A DNA stretch of 64,000 nucleotides from Mycobacterium sp. 1245111.1 (GCF_001673405.1 NZ_LZLV01000044.1:1-64000); one strand, 5' to 3'; shown: positions 33,578 through 42,179, counted from the stretch's first letter. Numbers and translations: made by a program. Notes: generated from the letters alone by a model not told the origin.

Positions 33578-33589
33578 AAACGGACGTTT
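33578..33589. promoter_or_regulatory. Short palindrome AAACGGACGTTT upstream of CaiB
   Basis: Five-base arms (AAACG/CGTTT) around GA. The same AAACGGAC octamer occurs on the minus strand at 43432-43425, upstream of the P450 that heads the aldolase operon, in the same orientation relative to its gene. May be a second operator or an activator site. Confidence 0.35.
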
Positions 33590-33609
33590 CCGCCGTTGCT
33601 ATCCTATTC

Positions 33610-34872
33610 GTGCGTTCGCAATCGGATCGCTGCTACCCATTGGAGGCCGTCATTTCCGTCGACAAAGTGCTCAGCGGCGTCCGCGTCCTTGAGGTTGCCG
33701 CATGGACCTTCGTGCCGTCGGCCGGGGCTGTGCTGGCGGAATGGGGCGCCGAGGTCATCAAGGTCGAGCCACGCGAGGGCGGTGACCCCCAGCGTGGCCT
33801 CGTCACGATGGGCATCGTCGACGAGGGCGGCGGCACCGTCAACTACATGATCGAGATACCAAATCGGGGGAAGAAGTCGATCGGAATCGACCTGAGCACC
33901 CCCGGCGGACAAGACGTCGTTCACAAGCTCGCTGCGACGTGCGACGTGTTTCTCACGAGCTATCTGCCGAGTCGACGCAAGAAGATGCGCATCGATGTCG
34001 ACGACATCAGGGCTGCGAACCCGAGCATCGTCTATGTGCGTGGGTCGGGCCACGGGCCGAAGGGCCCCGACTCCGACAAACCGGGCTATGACGGTGTCTC
34101 CTACTGGGCCCGCGGCGGCATCGCGACCATGCTCACCGAGGACGCCGACGAGCTGGTGCGGTCGCGGCCCGCATTCGGAGACTTGCTCGGGGGCATGACG
34201 ATTGCGGGTGGTATCGCGGCCGCGCTGTACAAGAAGGCCACGACCGGAGAGGGGTCGGTCGTGGACGTCTCCCTGCTGGGCCTGGCCGCGTGGAACCTCA
34301 GCCCCGATGTCGCGGTCAGCCAGATCCATGGCGGCAGCTCGATCCCGAAGTACGGGCATGCCGATGCGCCCAATCCTCTCGTTGGGACCTACCGAACCAA
34401 GGACGACCGTTACGTGCAGTTGATGATGCTGCAACTCGACAAGTTCTACCCGGAGACGATGCACGCCATCGGCCTCTCCGAGCTGATCGAAGACGCGCGA
34501 TTCGCGGATCCGGCAGCGCGATTCGCCAATCGCGCCGAGCTCATCGCTCGCATGGACGATGTGTTCGCCCAACGCACGCTTGCCGAATGGCGCGAACAGT
34601 TGGCGGGGATATCTGGCGCCTGGGGCGTGGTGCAGACGCCGGCAGAGCTGTGTCACGACCCGGCTGTCGCCGCGAACGGCTATGTCGCAAGCACAACCAC
34701 GATGAACGGTGCGCCGTATGCGTTGCCCACCAATCCCGTCCAGTTCGACGAACGGGCGGTCGTCCCTCCGGGGGCACCAGAGCACGGTCAGCATACCGAG
34801 GAGGTATTGATGGACGCCGGCTTGGATTGGGACACCATCATGAATTACAAAGAGACCGGGGCGATACTGTGA
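33610..34872 (+). CDS. CaiB/BaiF family CoA-transferase
   Basis: Class III CoA-transferase of about 420 residues, moving CoA between carboxylic acids without ATP. Family segments: LSGVRVLEVAAWTFVPSAGA, EVIKVEPREGGDPQRG, NRGKKSIGIDLSTPGGQDVV; the catalytic Asp is expected in the YVRGSGHGPKGPDSDKPGYD region. The start is uncertain. GTG 33610 opens the frame, yet the best ribosome site (GGAGG, 33642-33646) precedes an ATT at 33652 that directly starts the conserved part. First gene of the operon CaiB-P450-SnoaL-like; overlaps the P450 by four bases. Confidence 0.87.
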   Translation: MRSQSDRCYPLEAVISVDKVLSGVRVLEVAAWTFVPSAGAVLAEWGAEVIKVEPREGGDPQRGLVTMGIVDEGGGTVNYMIEIPNRGKKSIGIDLSTPGGQDVVHKLAATCDVFLTSYLPSRRKKMRIDVDDIRAANPSIVYVRGSGHGPKGPDSDKPGYDGVSYWARGGIATMLTEDADELVRSRPAFGDLLGGMTIAGGIAAALYKKATTGEGSVVDVSLLGLAAWNLSPDVAVSQIHGGSSIPKYGHADAPNPLVGTYRTKDDRYVQLMMLQLDKFYPETMHAIGLSELIEDARFADPAARFANRAELIARMDDVFAQRTLAEWREQLAGISGAWGVVQTPAELCHDPAVAANGYVASTTTMNGAPYALPTNPVQFDERAVVPPGAPEHGQHTEEVLMDAGLDWDTIMNYKETGAIL

Positions 34873-36113
34873 GTCCTGCTGCACCGCAGACTGTCTCCGG
34901 AGAATCCCTGGAATTCGACCCCTTCTCGGAAGATTTCTTCAACGGCGCGTACGGCACCTACCGACGCCTGCGCGACACGGCCCCGGTGTATTACAGCGAG
35001 AAGTGGGATTTCTGGGCCCTCACCCGCTACGACGACGTCGCCCCGGCAACCAAGGACCACGAACTGTTTTCGTCGGCCAAGGGCGCGACACTGGACATGG
35101 TTCAGGCCCACGACGACGCGATACCGCTGCCCAAAGTGATCATCTCGATGGATCCACCCGAGCATCAGAAGATGCGCAGACTCGTGAGTAACGTTTTCAC
35201 CCCGCGAGCCATCGCCGCGCTCGAAGACATGGTCCGCGAGAAGATCTACGAACGGATCGATGCGCTCGACCCGTCCTCCTTCGATGTGGTGGCCGATTTC
35301 TCGGCGCTGTTCCCCAACGAGGTCATCACGACCATGCTGGGAGTGCCGAAGCAAGACCGCGACCAGATTCGTCGTTGGCTTGATCTGCTGGTCGAACGCC
35401 ATCCCGGTGAGATCGCCACCACCGCCGCAGGTCGCGATGCGTCCATCAAGACCGGGCTGTACTACTACGATCTCGTGCAGCAGCGCCGCGCCGAACCCCG
35501 CGACGATATGATCAGCCGCCTCATCGAGACCGAGGTGGAGCGCGACGGCCAGATTGAGAAGCTCACCGACGTCGATATCACCGGATTCGCAACCATGCTT
35601 GGCGGAGCGGGTGCGGAGACCGTGACCAAGCTGGTCGGCAATGCGATGGTCGCCTTCGCCGACTTTCCCGACCAGTGGCAAAAGTTGCGTGACGACCGCA
35701 GCAAGATTCCCGCCGCGATCGAAGAATTGTTGCGTTACGAGGCGCCATCGCAGTACCAGGTTCGCACCGCTACCCGAGATATCACGTTGCATGGCAGAAC
35801 GATTCCCGAGGGCAGCGCCGTCTTGCTTGTCACGGGCTCGGCGACGCGCGACGAGCGGATGTTCCCAGATCCGGATCGGCTGGACATAGACCGGGAGCGC
35901 AAGATGGGTTTCAACCTGGCGTTCGGGTACGGCATCCACAGCTGTCTTGGGGCCGCGCTTGCCAGGATGGAGAGCCGCATCGCGCTGGAGGCGCTGCTCG
36001 ATCTCGTTCCCGAGTTCGAAGTCGACCGCAGCGGGCTGCGGCGAGTGGCGATGACCAACGTATCCGGATGGTCGAACGTGCCGATACGCAAGGCTGCTGA
36101 CAATGCCTGCTGA
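34869..36113 (+). CDS. Cytochrome P450 (paralogue of the 58675 P450)
   Basis: A 414-residue P450. I-helix GGAGAETVTKLVG, K-helix ELLR in IEELLRYEAPSQY, and heme loop FGYGIHSCLGAALARME with the axial Cys. GTG 34869 overlaps the CaiB stop; the longer frame lies inside CaiB. It is clearly related along its full length to the P450 at 58675-59943 (shared DPFSE/DEFFN, FTPRAIA, FSALFP-E-ITTMLGVP, GGAGAETVTKLV and the same heme loop). Both partners are next to a homologous 183-residue SnoaL-like gene, so the pair has been duplicated together. Substrate unknown. Confidence 0.93.
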   Translation: MSPAAPQTVSGESLEFDPFSEDFFNGAYGTYRRLRDTAPVYYSEKWDFWALTRYDDVAPATKDHELFSSAKGATLDMVQAHDDAIPLPKVIISMDPPEHQKMRRLVSNVFTPRAIAALEDMVREKIYERIDALDPSSFDVVADFSALFPNEVITTMLGVPKQDRDQIRRWLDLLVERHPGEIATTAAGRDASIKTGLYYYDLVQQRRAEPRDDMISRLIETEVERDGQIEKLTDVDITGFATMLGGAGAETVTKLVGNAMVAFADFPDQWQKLRDDRSKIPAAIEELLRYEAPSQYQVRTATRDITLHGRTIPEGSAVLLVTGSATRDERMFPDPDRLDIDRERKMGFNLAFGYGIHSCLGAALARMESRIALEALLDLVPEFEVDRSGLRRVAMTNVSGWSNVPIRKAADNAC

Positions 36114-36651
36114 TCGAATTGCTCTGCACCGCAGGCTCGCCCACGCCAAATGGGAAACCTATGCAAAGGCGCCGGAGGCCAAGAAGATCAGCTACGGCGA
36201 CGAGTGGATCTACGCTCCCGACGCCGTCATGATGTGCCCGCTGTTCAACGATGGTTCCGAGAGCCGCATGGCCGACTTGGCTTCCGATGACGTCTTGGCG
36301 GCGATGCAAAAGTTCGCGCCCGACGGAGACATGCTTACCTGCGAGTTCCGTATGTGGTGGAAGCACATGCCCGACTTTCGTATCGTCACCCCGTTCGACT
36401 GCATTGCCGCCGAATGGGGCTTTGCAGTCCGCGACACCTACGCGGGAACACTGGCCGATGGGACTGTGCTCACTCTTCACGAGTGGGATTACGTATGGAC
36501 AAACGAAGACGGCCACATCGTTCGCTGGGACTGGTTTGTCGATTCCCGGCAGTGGTATCCGTTCCTCGAGCTGATCGGCCTCGATCCCGGCGGCCTGACG
36601 TATGAGGCCTACACCGTGAATTTTCTCCGCAACGGCAGCCTGGCTTTCTAA
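36103..36651 (+). CDS. SnoaL-like protein paired with P450 (paralogue of 60111)
   Basis: A 182-residue NTF2/SnoaL-like protein starting MPADRIALHRRLAHAKWETY, overlapping the P450 stop by 11 bases. About half its residues are identical to the product of 60111-60662, including VMMCPLFNDG/VMMSPLFNDG, EFRMWWKHMPD, TYAGTL-DGT and RWDWFVDS. The Trp/His-rich MWWKHMPD segment and the acid cluster HEWDYVWTNEDGHIVRWDWF probably line the pocket. The fusion-like coupling to a P450 suggests it acts on the hydroxylated product, for example by dehydration or isomerisation. No known function. Confidence 0.72.
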   Translation: MPADRIALHRRLAHAKWETYAKAPEAKKISYGDEWIYAPDAVMMCPLFNDGSESRMADLASDDVLAAMQKFAPDGDMLTCEFRMWWKHMPDFRIVTPFDCIAAEWGFAVRDTYAGTLADGTVLTLHEWDYVWTNEDGHIVRWDWFVDSRQWYPFLELIGLDPGGLTYEAYTVNFLRNGSLAF

Positions 36652-37250
36652 CGCCGCTTGATTCGGTCGGCGACTAGGCCCCGCACCACATAGGAACGGA
36701 CAAACTCAGCCACCATGTCGTCGTCGGTCATGTCGATGTTCGGCGACGGAGTCGTGAACAGCGAGAACAACATTCGTGCGATCCACTCCGTTGCCGAGAG
36801 GATGTCGACGTCGCTGCGTATCTCTCCTGTCCTCTTGGCAGCCGCCACGTACGGCGCGAGGAATTCGCCGCACTCCTGCAGCAGTGTCGACGCGTTCTTG
36901 GTCAGCATCAGGTTGACCTCTTCTTGGTCGAAATACAGTTCGGGCTCGACAACCCGCCGGGCCTGAGCCACGAAGACGCCGGCCCGAACCAGCTTGTCCT
37001 CGAGGGAGCTGCCGCCGTGGCGGTCGATCGCACGGCCGAGTTTGCGATAGAAGCTCTGTGATGCCGCTTCCGCGCAAGCTTCGAGGATTGTCTCCTTGTC
37101 CCGGAAGTACTCGTAGAAGGTACTCCGGGACACCTCGGCCGCGCGTGCGATGTCGACGATGGTCGTCTTCTGTAATCCGTGCGTGCGAAAACAGTTGAAA
37201 GCGGCCGAAATAAGCGCCGCGTGTGTGTCGACCGCGGTCGCGTATGTCAT
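36648..37250 (-). CDS. TetR/AcrR-family regulator at the end of the aldolase operon
   Basis: A 200-residue TetR regulator. The helix-turn-helix is KTTIVDIARAAEVSRSTFYE followed by YFRDKETILEAC; the C-terminal ligand domain contains EPELYFDQEEVNLMLTKNAS. The ATG (37250) is 19 bp after the thiolase stop, so it is the last gene of the P450-dehydrogenase-hydratase-aldolase operon; its stop overlaps the convergent SnoaL-like gene by four bases. Being in that operon makes it the leading candidate to sense a pathway CoA ester and control local promoters, possibly including the GAGAAT repeats. This is inference. Confidence 0.9.
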   Translation of the reverse strand: MTYATAVDTHAALISAAFNCFRTHGLQKTTIVDIARAAEVSRSTFYEYFRDKETILEACAEAASQSFYRKLGRAIDRHGGSSLEDKLVRAGVFVAQARRVVEPELYFDQEEVNLMLTKNASTLLQECGEFLAPYVAAAKRTGEIRSDVDILSATEWIARMLFSLFTTPSPNIDMTDDDMVAEFVRSYVVRGLVADRIKRR

Positions 37251-37269
37251 CGGGCCTCGCTCTCGATAC

Positions 37270-38439
37270 TCAGTGATCGGGCGCGAGAATCAAACCGCTC
37301 GTCGGAACTCCCGTGCCCGATGTGACCAGTACGTGCTCGACGTTGTCGACCTGATTATGTGATGTGCCGCGTACCTGCCGGACGCCCTCGGTGATGCCGT
37401 TCATACCGTGGATGTACGCCTCACCGAGCAACCCGCCGTTGGTATTGATCGGTAGCCTGCCGCCCAGCGACAACTCCTCCACCGAGACAAAGTCTTTGGC
37501 TTCCCCGCGGCCGCAGAACCCTAATTCCTCCAGCTGGGTGAACACGAAAGGAGTGAAGTGGTCGTAGAGGAACGCCGTCGAAATGTCCTGCGGTTTCAGG
37601 CCGGAGTCCCGCCATAGCTTGTCTCCGACAACACCCATCTCAGGCAGTCCCGTGATGCTCTCGCGGTAGTAACTGGTCATCACCTCACCGTCGTATGCTG
37701 CACCCTGAGCGGCGGCGGTGATAACCGCGGGCGGCTTGGCCAGGTCCCGCGCCCGTTCCACACTGGTAACCACCATCGCGACGCCACCGTCGCTTTCCTG
37801 ACAGCAGTCGAGCAACCTCAGCACGGGATCGATGATCCATCGCGATTGTTGGTGCTGCTCAAGGGTTATCGGCTTGCCGTAGAACCAGGCGTCGGGGTTC
37901 TTGGCGGCGTGCTTGCGATCGATCACCGAGATCTTGCCGAAGTCAGCGTTCGTCACACCGTAGGTCGTCATGTAACGCTGCGCGTGCAGGGCAACCCACG
38001 CGGCCGGTGTCATGAAACCGAACGGGGCATAAGGCGCCATCCACAGCGGGGTGACACCGGGCTGGCGGCCGGCTCCGCCGAACCGAAAGCCGGAGCGTTC
38101 GTTGAACGCGCGGTAGCACACGACTGCCTCTGCCACCCCCGTCGCCACCGCCATCGCGGCCTGCATCACCGTCCCCGCGGCCGCCCCACCTCCGTGCGGA
38201 ACCCTGGTGAAGAACGTCAGATCGCCGATGCCGACGTTGCGGGCGACCTCGATCTCCTCGTTGTCGTCGACGCTGAAGGTGACCATGCCGTCGATGTCGG
38301 CGGGGCGTAGGCCGGCGTCAGCGATCGCGGCTTTGACGGCCTCGCACGCCAGCTGCATCTCGCTGCGGCCCGACTCCTTGGAGAACTCGGTCTGGCCGAT
38401 TCCGACTAGGGCGGCTTTGCCGCCGATGCCGTCGCTCAC
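37270..38439 (-). CDS. Ltp2-like thiolase-fold lipid-transfer protein, probable retro-aldolase
   Basis: A 389-residue thiolase-superfamily protein of the SCP-x/lipid-transfer type. It begins MSDGIGGKAALVGIGQTEFS. No thiolase acyl-Cys is seen at the usual place (VVCYRAFNERSG), while FLYDHFTPFVFTQLEELGFC, GRGEAKDF, and GGLLGEAYIHGMNG with VRQVRGTSHNQV match the Ltp2/UstD-type aldolases. In cholesterol breakdown Ltp2, with the DUF35 domain of ChsH2, cleaves a 3-hydroxyacyl-CoA side chain by retro-aldol reaction. A DUF35 gene lies three genes upstream, supporting the same role. GTG start overlaps the MaoC stop. Confidence 0.83.
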   Translation of the reverse strand: MSDGIGGKAALVGIGQTEFSKESGRSEMQLACEAVKAAIADAGLRPADIDGMVTFSVDDNEEIEVARNVGIGDLTFFTRVPHGGGAAAGTVMQAAMAVATGVAEAVVCYRAFNERSGFRFGGAGRQPGVTPLWMAPYAPFGFMTPAAWVALHAQRYMTTYGVTNADFGKISVIDRKHAAKNPDAWFYGKPITLEQHQQSRWIIDPVLRLLDCCQESDGGVAMVVTSVERARDLAKPPAVITAAAQGAAYDGEVMTSYYRESITGLPEMGVVGDKLWRDSGLKPQDISTAFLYDHFTPFVFTQLEELGFCGRGEAKDFVSVEELSLGGRLPINTNGGLLGEAYIHGMNGITEGVRQVRGTSHNQVDNVEHVLVTSGTGVPTSGLILAPDH

Positions 38440-38888
38440 GCATCCACACCTTCGAGCAGGCTGAGTATCGCGGTCCCCGAGACGTGGTCGCCAAGGCTGT
38501 TGGTGCCCTTGAAGGTAACCTCGACTAGGCCTTCTTCACCGGTCGACGACTTGTCTGTCACCGAGCCGGTGAACCGCAGCGGATCGTTCGGATAGGCCGG
38601 TACGCCCAGCCGAATGGCCAGCTTCTTGACCATCGCCTCGGGGCCCGCCCAGTCGTGCAGGAATTTCACGCACAGCCCGTTGGTCGTCAGGATGTTGAGG
38701 AAAATGTCCTTGGATCCTTGGGAATTGGCGAAGTCGCGGTCGTGGTGTACCGGCATGTAGTCACGAGATGCGATGGCGCCGGCGACGATCAGCGTGGTGG
38801 TGACCGGGACGTCCAAGGGGGTGACTTCGTCTCCCACCTCGATTGTGTTCCAGGCGAGGGTAGTCGTGCGGTCGACAGTGGAGGTCAT
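38436..38888 (-). CDS. MaoC-like hydratase subunit (ChsH1-like)
   Basis: A 150-residue hot-dog-fold protein with the hydratase-2 motif AIASRDYMPVHHDRDFANSQ (Asp and His as the active-site pair). It begins MTSTVDRTTTLAWNTIEVGD from ATG 38888, with GGAAGGAA upstream and a four-base overlap with the dehydrogenase stop. In the igr operon ChsH1 pairs with the MaoC part of ChsH2 to hydrate a steroid enoyl-CoA. The matching partner here is the protein at 40426. Context makes a hetero-hydratase likely. Confidence 0.82.
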   Translation of the reverse strand: MTSTVDRTTTLAWNTIEVGDEVTPLDVPVTTTLIVAGAIASRDYMPVHHDRDFANSQGSKDIFLNILTTNGLCVKFLHDWAGPEAMVKKLAIRLGVPAYPNDPLRFTGSVTDKSSTGEEGLVEVTFKGTNSLGDHVSGTAILSLLEGVDA

Positions 38889-39991
38889 TGGATTCCTTCC
38901 GAGTAAGCGGCGCCGAGGGTTGCAAGTTGTTGGGGCGCAGAACCGAGTGCGAGCTCGATTTGCTTGGCCCACAGGAAGTACCGGTGCAACGGGTACGTGA
39001 CGTCGATGCCCATGCCGCCGTGTACCTGTTGGGCGGATGCGACGACGCGTGCCCCGGCCTCAGCCGCCCAGAACTTGGCGATGGCCGATTCCCGGGTCGC
39101 GGGCCGGCCTTCTGCGATGAGCCACGCCGCGTGCCAGGTGGTCCAGCGAATCGCCTCGACGTCGATGAACGCGTCGGCCAGCCGTTGCTGGACAGCCTGG
39201 AATGAACCGATGGGCCTGCCGAATTGCTCGCGCTCGCTGGTATAGGAGGCGGCGAGTTTCAGCGCACGTTCGGTCACGCCGACCTGGATGGCGCACAGTC
39301 CGACGAGTGCCCTGTTGTGCAGCTCGGCGACGGCGTCGGACCCCCCGGCCTCGAGCCGGGATCCGACGGCTCCGGTGAGCTCGACGTCGGCGTAGGGCTC
39401 ACCGTTGGTGGTTCCTGCCGGGATCACAGTGACGCCGTCGGCCGTTGTGTCGACGATGAATAGACCCGGTCCGTCGTCGGCGCGCGCCGACACCACGATG
39501 GCGTCGGCGAGTTGCGCTGCCGGCACCAGCTCCTTGCTGCCGTGCAGGATCCAGGTGTCGCCATCGGCGCGTGCGGTGGTACGCGGCGCTGTCGGGTCGG
39601 AGTTATGCGGCTCGGCGAGTGCGGCAGTCAGGATTGTGTCGCCGCTGACCACCTTCGGAAGGTACCTCTGCTGGAGGGCCGAGTCACCGTGCCGCGCAAT
39701 GGTATCCGCCCCGAGTGCCAAAGTGGCATACACGGGGACGGGCGCGACACTCCAGCCGACCTCGGTGAGCAGCACGCACAGTTCGAGGAAGTCGCCCCCG
39801 CTGCCACCGACTGATTCGGGCAACGCGATACCCAGCAAATCCGATGTGGCCAACTCGCGCCACAGGGCGGCGTCGTGGCGGATCTCTGCCGCCTCCAGGT
39901 CGCTGAGATGTTCGGGGGTGGCGCGATGTTCAAAGAGCTGGCGAGCGACCTTGCCGACGGTTTCTTGTTCTTCGGTGAAGGAGAAGTCCAT
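38885..39991 (-). CDS. Acyl-CoA dehydrogenase, probable subunit of a heteromeric enzyme
   Basis: A 368-residue flavin acyl-CoA dehydrogenase (FadE28/ChsE1-like in context): MDFSFTEEQETVGKVARQLF, ELATSDLLGIALPESVGGSG, ALAEPHNSDPTAPRTTARAD, a C-terminal QVHGGMGIDVTYPLHRYFLW. In the ChsE1-ChsE2 pair, each subunit supplies half of the FAD site; this shorter chain with QVHGGMG and the longer chain at 40971 would form the alpha2-beta2 enzyme. It is 21 bp after the DUF35 gene and overlaps the MaoC gene by four bases. Oxidises an acyl-CoA to the 2-enoyl-CoA; substrate unknown. Confidence 0.87.
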   Translation of the reverse strand: MDFSFTEEQETVGKVARQLFEHRATPEHLSDLEAAEIRHDAALWRELATSDLLGIALPESVGGSGGDFLELCVLLTEVGWSVAPVPVYATLALGADTIARHGDSALQQRYLPKVVSGDTILTAALAEPHNSDPTAPRTTARADGDTWILHGSKELVPAAQLADAIVVSARADDGPGLFIVDTTADGVTVIPAGTTNGEPYADVELTGAVGSRLEAGGSDAVAELHNRALVGLCAIQVGVTERALKLAASYTSEREQFGRPIGSFQAVQQRLADAFIDVEAIRWTTWHAAWLIAEGRPATRESAIAKFWAAEAGARVVASAQQVHGGMGIDVTYPLHRYFLWAKQIELALGSAPQQLATLGAAYSEGIQ

Positions 39992-40012
39992 GCTGGATCG
40001 ATGCCTCGCTTG

Positions 40013-40426
40013 TCAACTGGCAGGGCGGAACTGATGCAGCACCAGCTCGTCCCCGCTCGGGATCGCTTCGAATTTTTCGTAAAAGACTTCGACGGGCATA
40101 CCGACCTTGATGTCCGAGGGGTCGATATCGCAGAGGTTTGACACGATGCGAACGCCCTCGTCCAGCTCGATGAGGGCCACGACATAGGGATACTGGAGGA
40201 AGGGCAGCGGGGGGTACTGCGGCATCACGAAGCTGTAAACTGTTCCGCGCCCGGTTGATTCGACGGAATCCCAGTCGAGCGACTGGCAGTTGCCGCACAT
40301 CGGACGCGGCGGGACTCGCAAGGTCTTGCAGTCAGTGCACCGCTGGATCAATAGCTTGTGGTCCTTGAGCCCCGACCAGAAGAATTCGGTGTCCGGGCTG
40401 ATCGACGGCGCGAGTCGGGTGGCCAT
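40013..40426 (-). CDS. DUF35/OB-fold Zn-ribbon protein (ChsH2 C-domain-like)
   Basis: A 137-residue protein with an N-terminal helix, a rubredoxin-like Zn ribbon (CTDCKTLRVPPRPMCGNC) and an OB-fold (TGRGTVYSFVMPQYPPLPFL..IPSGDELVLHQF). In M. tuberculosis this domain is fused to the MaoC domain of ChsH2 and activates the aldolase Ltp2. Here it is a separate protein whose ATG overlaps the MaoC-like stop by one base (TGATG). Likely binds the Ltp2-like protein at 37270 as an acyl-CoA docking subunit. Confidence 0.85.
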   Translation of the reverse strand: MATRLAPSISPDTEFFWSGLKDHKLLIQRCTDCKTLRVPPRPMCGNCQSLDWDSVESTGRGTVYSFVMPQYPPLPFLQYPYVVALIELDEGVRIVSNLCDIDPSDIKVGMPVEVFYEKFEAIPSGDELVLHQFRPAS

Positions 40427-40974
40427 CAGCTTCCTGTCTTGAATCGGAGTGTGCGAAAACGCTGGCGGCCGATCACTTCACCGTTCTGATCGCGGTAGGT
40501 GGTGATCCAGGTGACGAAGTAGCCTTTCCCTATTGCGGTGTTCTTCTCGTCGGAGATCGTCTCGAATACCGTCTCGGCCGTGATGTCGTCGCCGATCCGT
40601 GGGTAGCGCTCCATTTCGAACTCGGAGTTTGTGGCGACCGTCCCGGTGTAGCCCGCGTCGGTGAGGAACTGCAGCGGGTTCTCCTTGAGCACGACGGGAA
40701 CTCCGCCCCGCTCGTGAATGCCGACCAGCTTGGGTGGCGCCATCGTCCAGGACTGCAGCATGACAGGAGGCGAGACGAGGCCGCCGTAACGAGAGGATGC
40801 GGCAAACTCGGGGTCCAGATATGCCGGGTTCATGTCGTCCAACGCGTATGCCCAGTGTCGGATCATGGCCGCGTTCACCGGATCTGGAGCCTTGGCCGGC
40901 CCCCCGGTGCTGATGGGTTGCCCGATGAGCGCGTCGAGGCGTTCGCGAAGGTCGTCCTTCTTTGTCTCGGTCAC
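40426..40974 (-). CDS. MaoC-like hydratase subunit (ChsH2 N-domain-like)
   Basis: A 182-residue FAS1-dehydratase/MaoC-type hot-dog protein: MTETKKDDLRERLDALIGQP, AYALDDMNPAYLDPEFAASS, RYGGLVSPPVMLQSWTM, FEMERYPRIGDDITAETVFE. It equals the N-terminal part of ChsH2, without the DUF35 domain, which is encoded by the next gene. GTG 40974 overlaps the dehydrogenase stop (GTGA); the longer frame lies in that gene. It should pair with the ChsH1-like subunit to hydrate an enoyl-CoA. Confidence 0.82.
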   Translation of the reverse strand: MTETKKDDLRERLDALIGQPISTGGPAKAPDPVNAAMIRHWAYALDDMNPAYLDPEFAASSRYGGLVSPPVMLQSWTMAPPKLVGIHERGGVPVVLKENPLQFLTDAGYTGTVATNSEFEMERYPRIGDDITAETVFETISDEKNTAIGKGYFVTWITTYRDQNGEVIGRQRFRTLRFKTGS

Positions 40975-42179
40975 GGGTTGGAGTTTCCTTTCTCCGATGC
41001 GCTGGCCCGCATATCCCGGGGTGCGCGTGGCATCCCGAGACCGGCCATCGCGATGATGTCGCGTTGAAGCTCGTTGGCTCCGCCGCCGAATGTGTTGATG
41101 ACCGCCATGCGGTATGCGCTTTCCAGCTCGCCTTTGAGCGGCGCCGCTGAGTCGTTGCGTACACCGGCTTGTCCTACGACTTCGAGAAGTTCGCGGGCGA
41201 CCTGCTGGGTGAGCTCGGTGCCGAACACTTTGGCTGCGGACGCCTCGCCCATGCCGAGCGCGCCGGAACTCATGGTCACGTTCACCCGCAGATTCAGCAG
41301 ACGGTATGCGGCGACTTGTGCTTCCACTCGAGCCAGCGCCTGTTGAACCCACGGCTTTTGGATCACCAGGCCGTCGTCCAGCGGGGTGGTCGACGCCCAT
41401 TCGAGCGTCTTGCGGAACAGCGGCTCCAAAGCGCCGAGATTGCCGAGCGCGGCGCGTTCCAAGTTGAGCTGGTTGGTCACCAGGGTCCAGCCTTGATTCT
41501 CACCGAGCACAATCGCGCTCTCCGGGACCCGGACGTCGTCGTAGAACGTGTAGTAGGTCGAGACGCCCGGCATAGTGTGCAGCGGCTTCCAGGAGAATCC
41601 GGGGGAGTCGGTCGGCACGATGAAAAGGGTGATCCCCTTGTGTTTCTTGGCGGTTGCATCGGTGCGTGCCGCCAGCCAGATGTAGTCGGCGAACTCGGCG
41701 CCGCTGGTGAACATCTTCGAGCCGTTGATGACGAACTCGTCCCCGTCGCGAACCGCGGTGGTGCGCAACGATGCAAGGTCGCTGCCCGCGCCAGGCTCGG
41801 AGTAGCCGATTGCGAAGTCGACCGTGCCCTTGAGGATTGCCGGGAGAAATTTGGCCTTCTGCTCCTCGGTGCCGTACTGAATAAGTGTGGGGCCCACCGT
41901 GTTCAGGGTGATCATCGGCAGCGGCGCATTGACTCTCCGGGCTTCCTCCGAGAAGATGTACTGCTCCAGCGCAGTGAGCCCGCCACCACCGAACTCGACC
42001 GGCCAGGCGACGCCGAGAAGCCCGGCGTCGCCGAGCGCACGCCGGCACTCGGCCATCGCTTCGCCACCCTCGGTGAGTTTGGCGACAGCAGCGCGGCGCT
42101 CCGGAGTCATCACCGCCTCGAGGCGCGTGCGGTAGTCCTTGCGGAGCTGCTCCTGTTCGGGTGTGTAGTCAAAGTCCAT
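40971..42179 (-). CDS. Acyl-CoA dehydrogenase (FadE29/ChsE2-like subunit)
   Basis: A 402-residue acyl-CoA dehydrogenase: MDFDYTPEQEQLRKDYRTRL, LLGVAWPVEFGGGGLTALEQ, AIGYSEPGAGSDLASLRTTA, GSKMFTSGAEFADYIWLAAR, and C-terminal NTFGGGANELQRDIIAMAGL. The sequence closely follows the FadE29 pattern known from the cholesterol igr locus (GVGWP-EFGG, YTEP-AG-DLASLRTTAVRDGD, TFGGG-NE). It follows the P450 with a one-base overlap (TAATG). With the shorter chain at 38885 it likely forms the alpha2-beta2 dehydrogenase for a branched acyl-CoA. Confidence 0.88.
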   Translation of the reverse strand: MDFDYTPEQEQLRKDYRTRLEAVMTPERRAAVAKLTEGGEAMAECRRALGDAGLLGVAWPVEFGGGGLTALEQYIFSEEARRVNAPLPMITLNTVGPTLIQYGTEEQKAKFLPAILKGTVDFAIGYSEPGAGSDLASLRTTAVRDGDEFVINGSKMFTSGAEFADYIWLAARTDATAKKHKGITLFIVPTDSPGFSWKPLHTMPGVSTYYTFYDDVRVPESAIVLGENQGWTLVTNQLNLERAALGNLGALEPLFRKTLEWASTTPLDDGLVIQKPWVQQALARVEAQVAAYRLLNLRVNVTMSSGALGMGEASAAKVFGTELTQQVARELLEVVGQAGVRNDSAAPLKGELESAYRMAVINTFGGGANELQRDIIAMAGLGMPRAPRDMRASASEKGNSNP

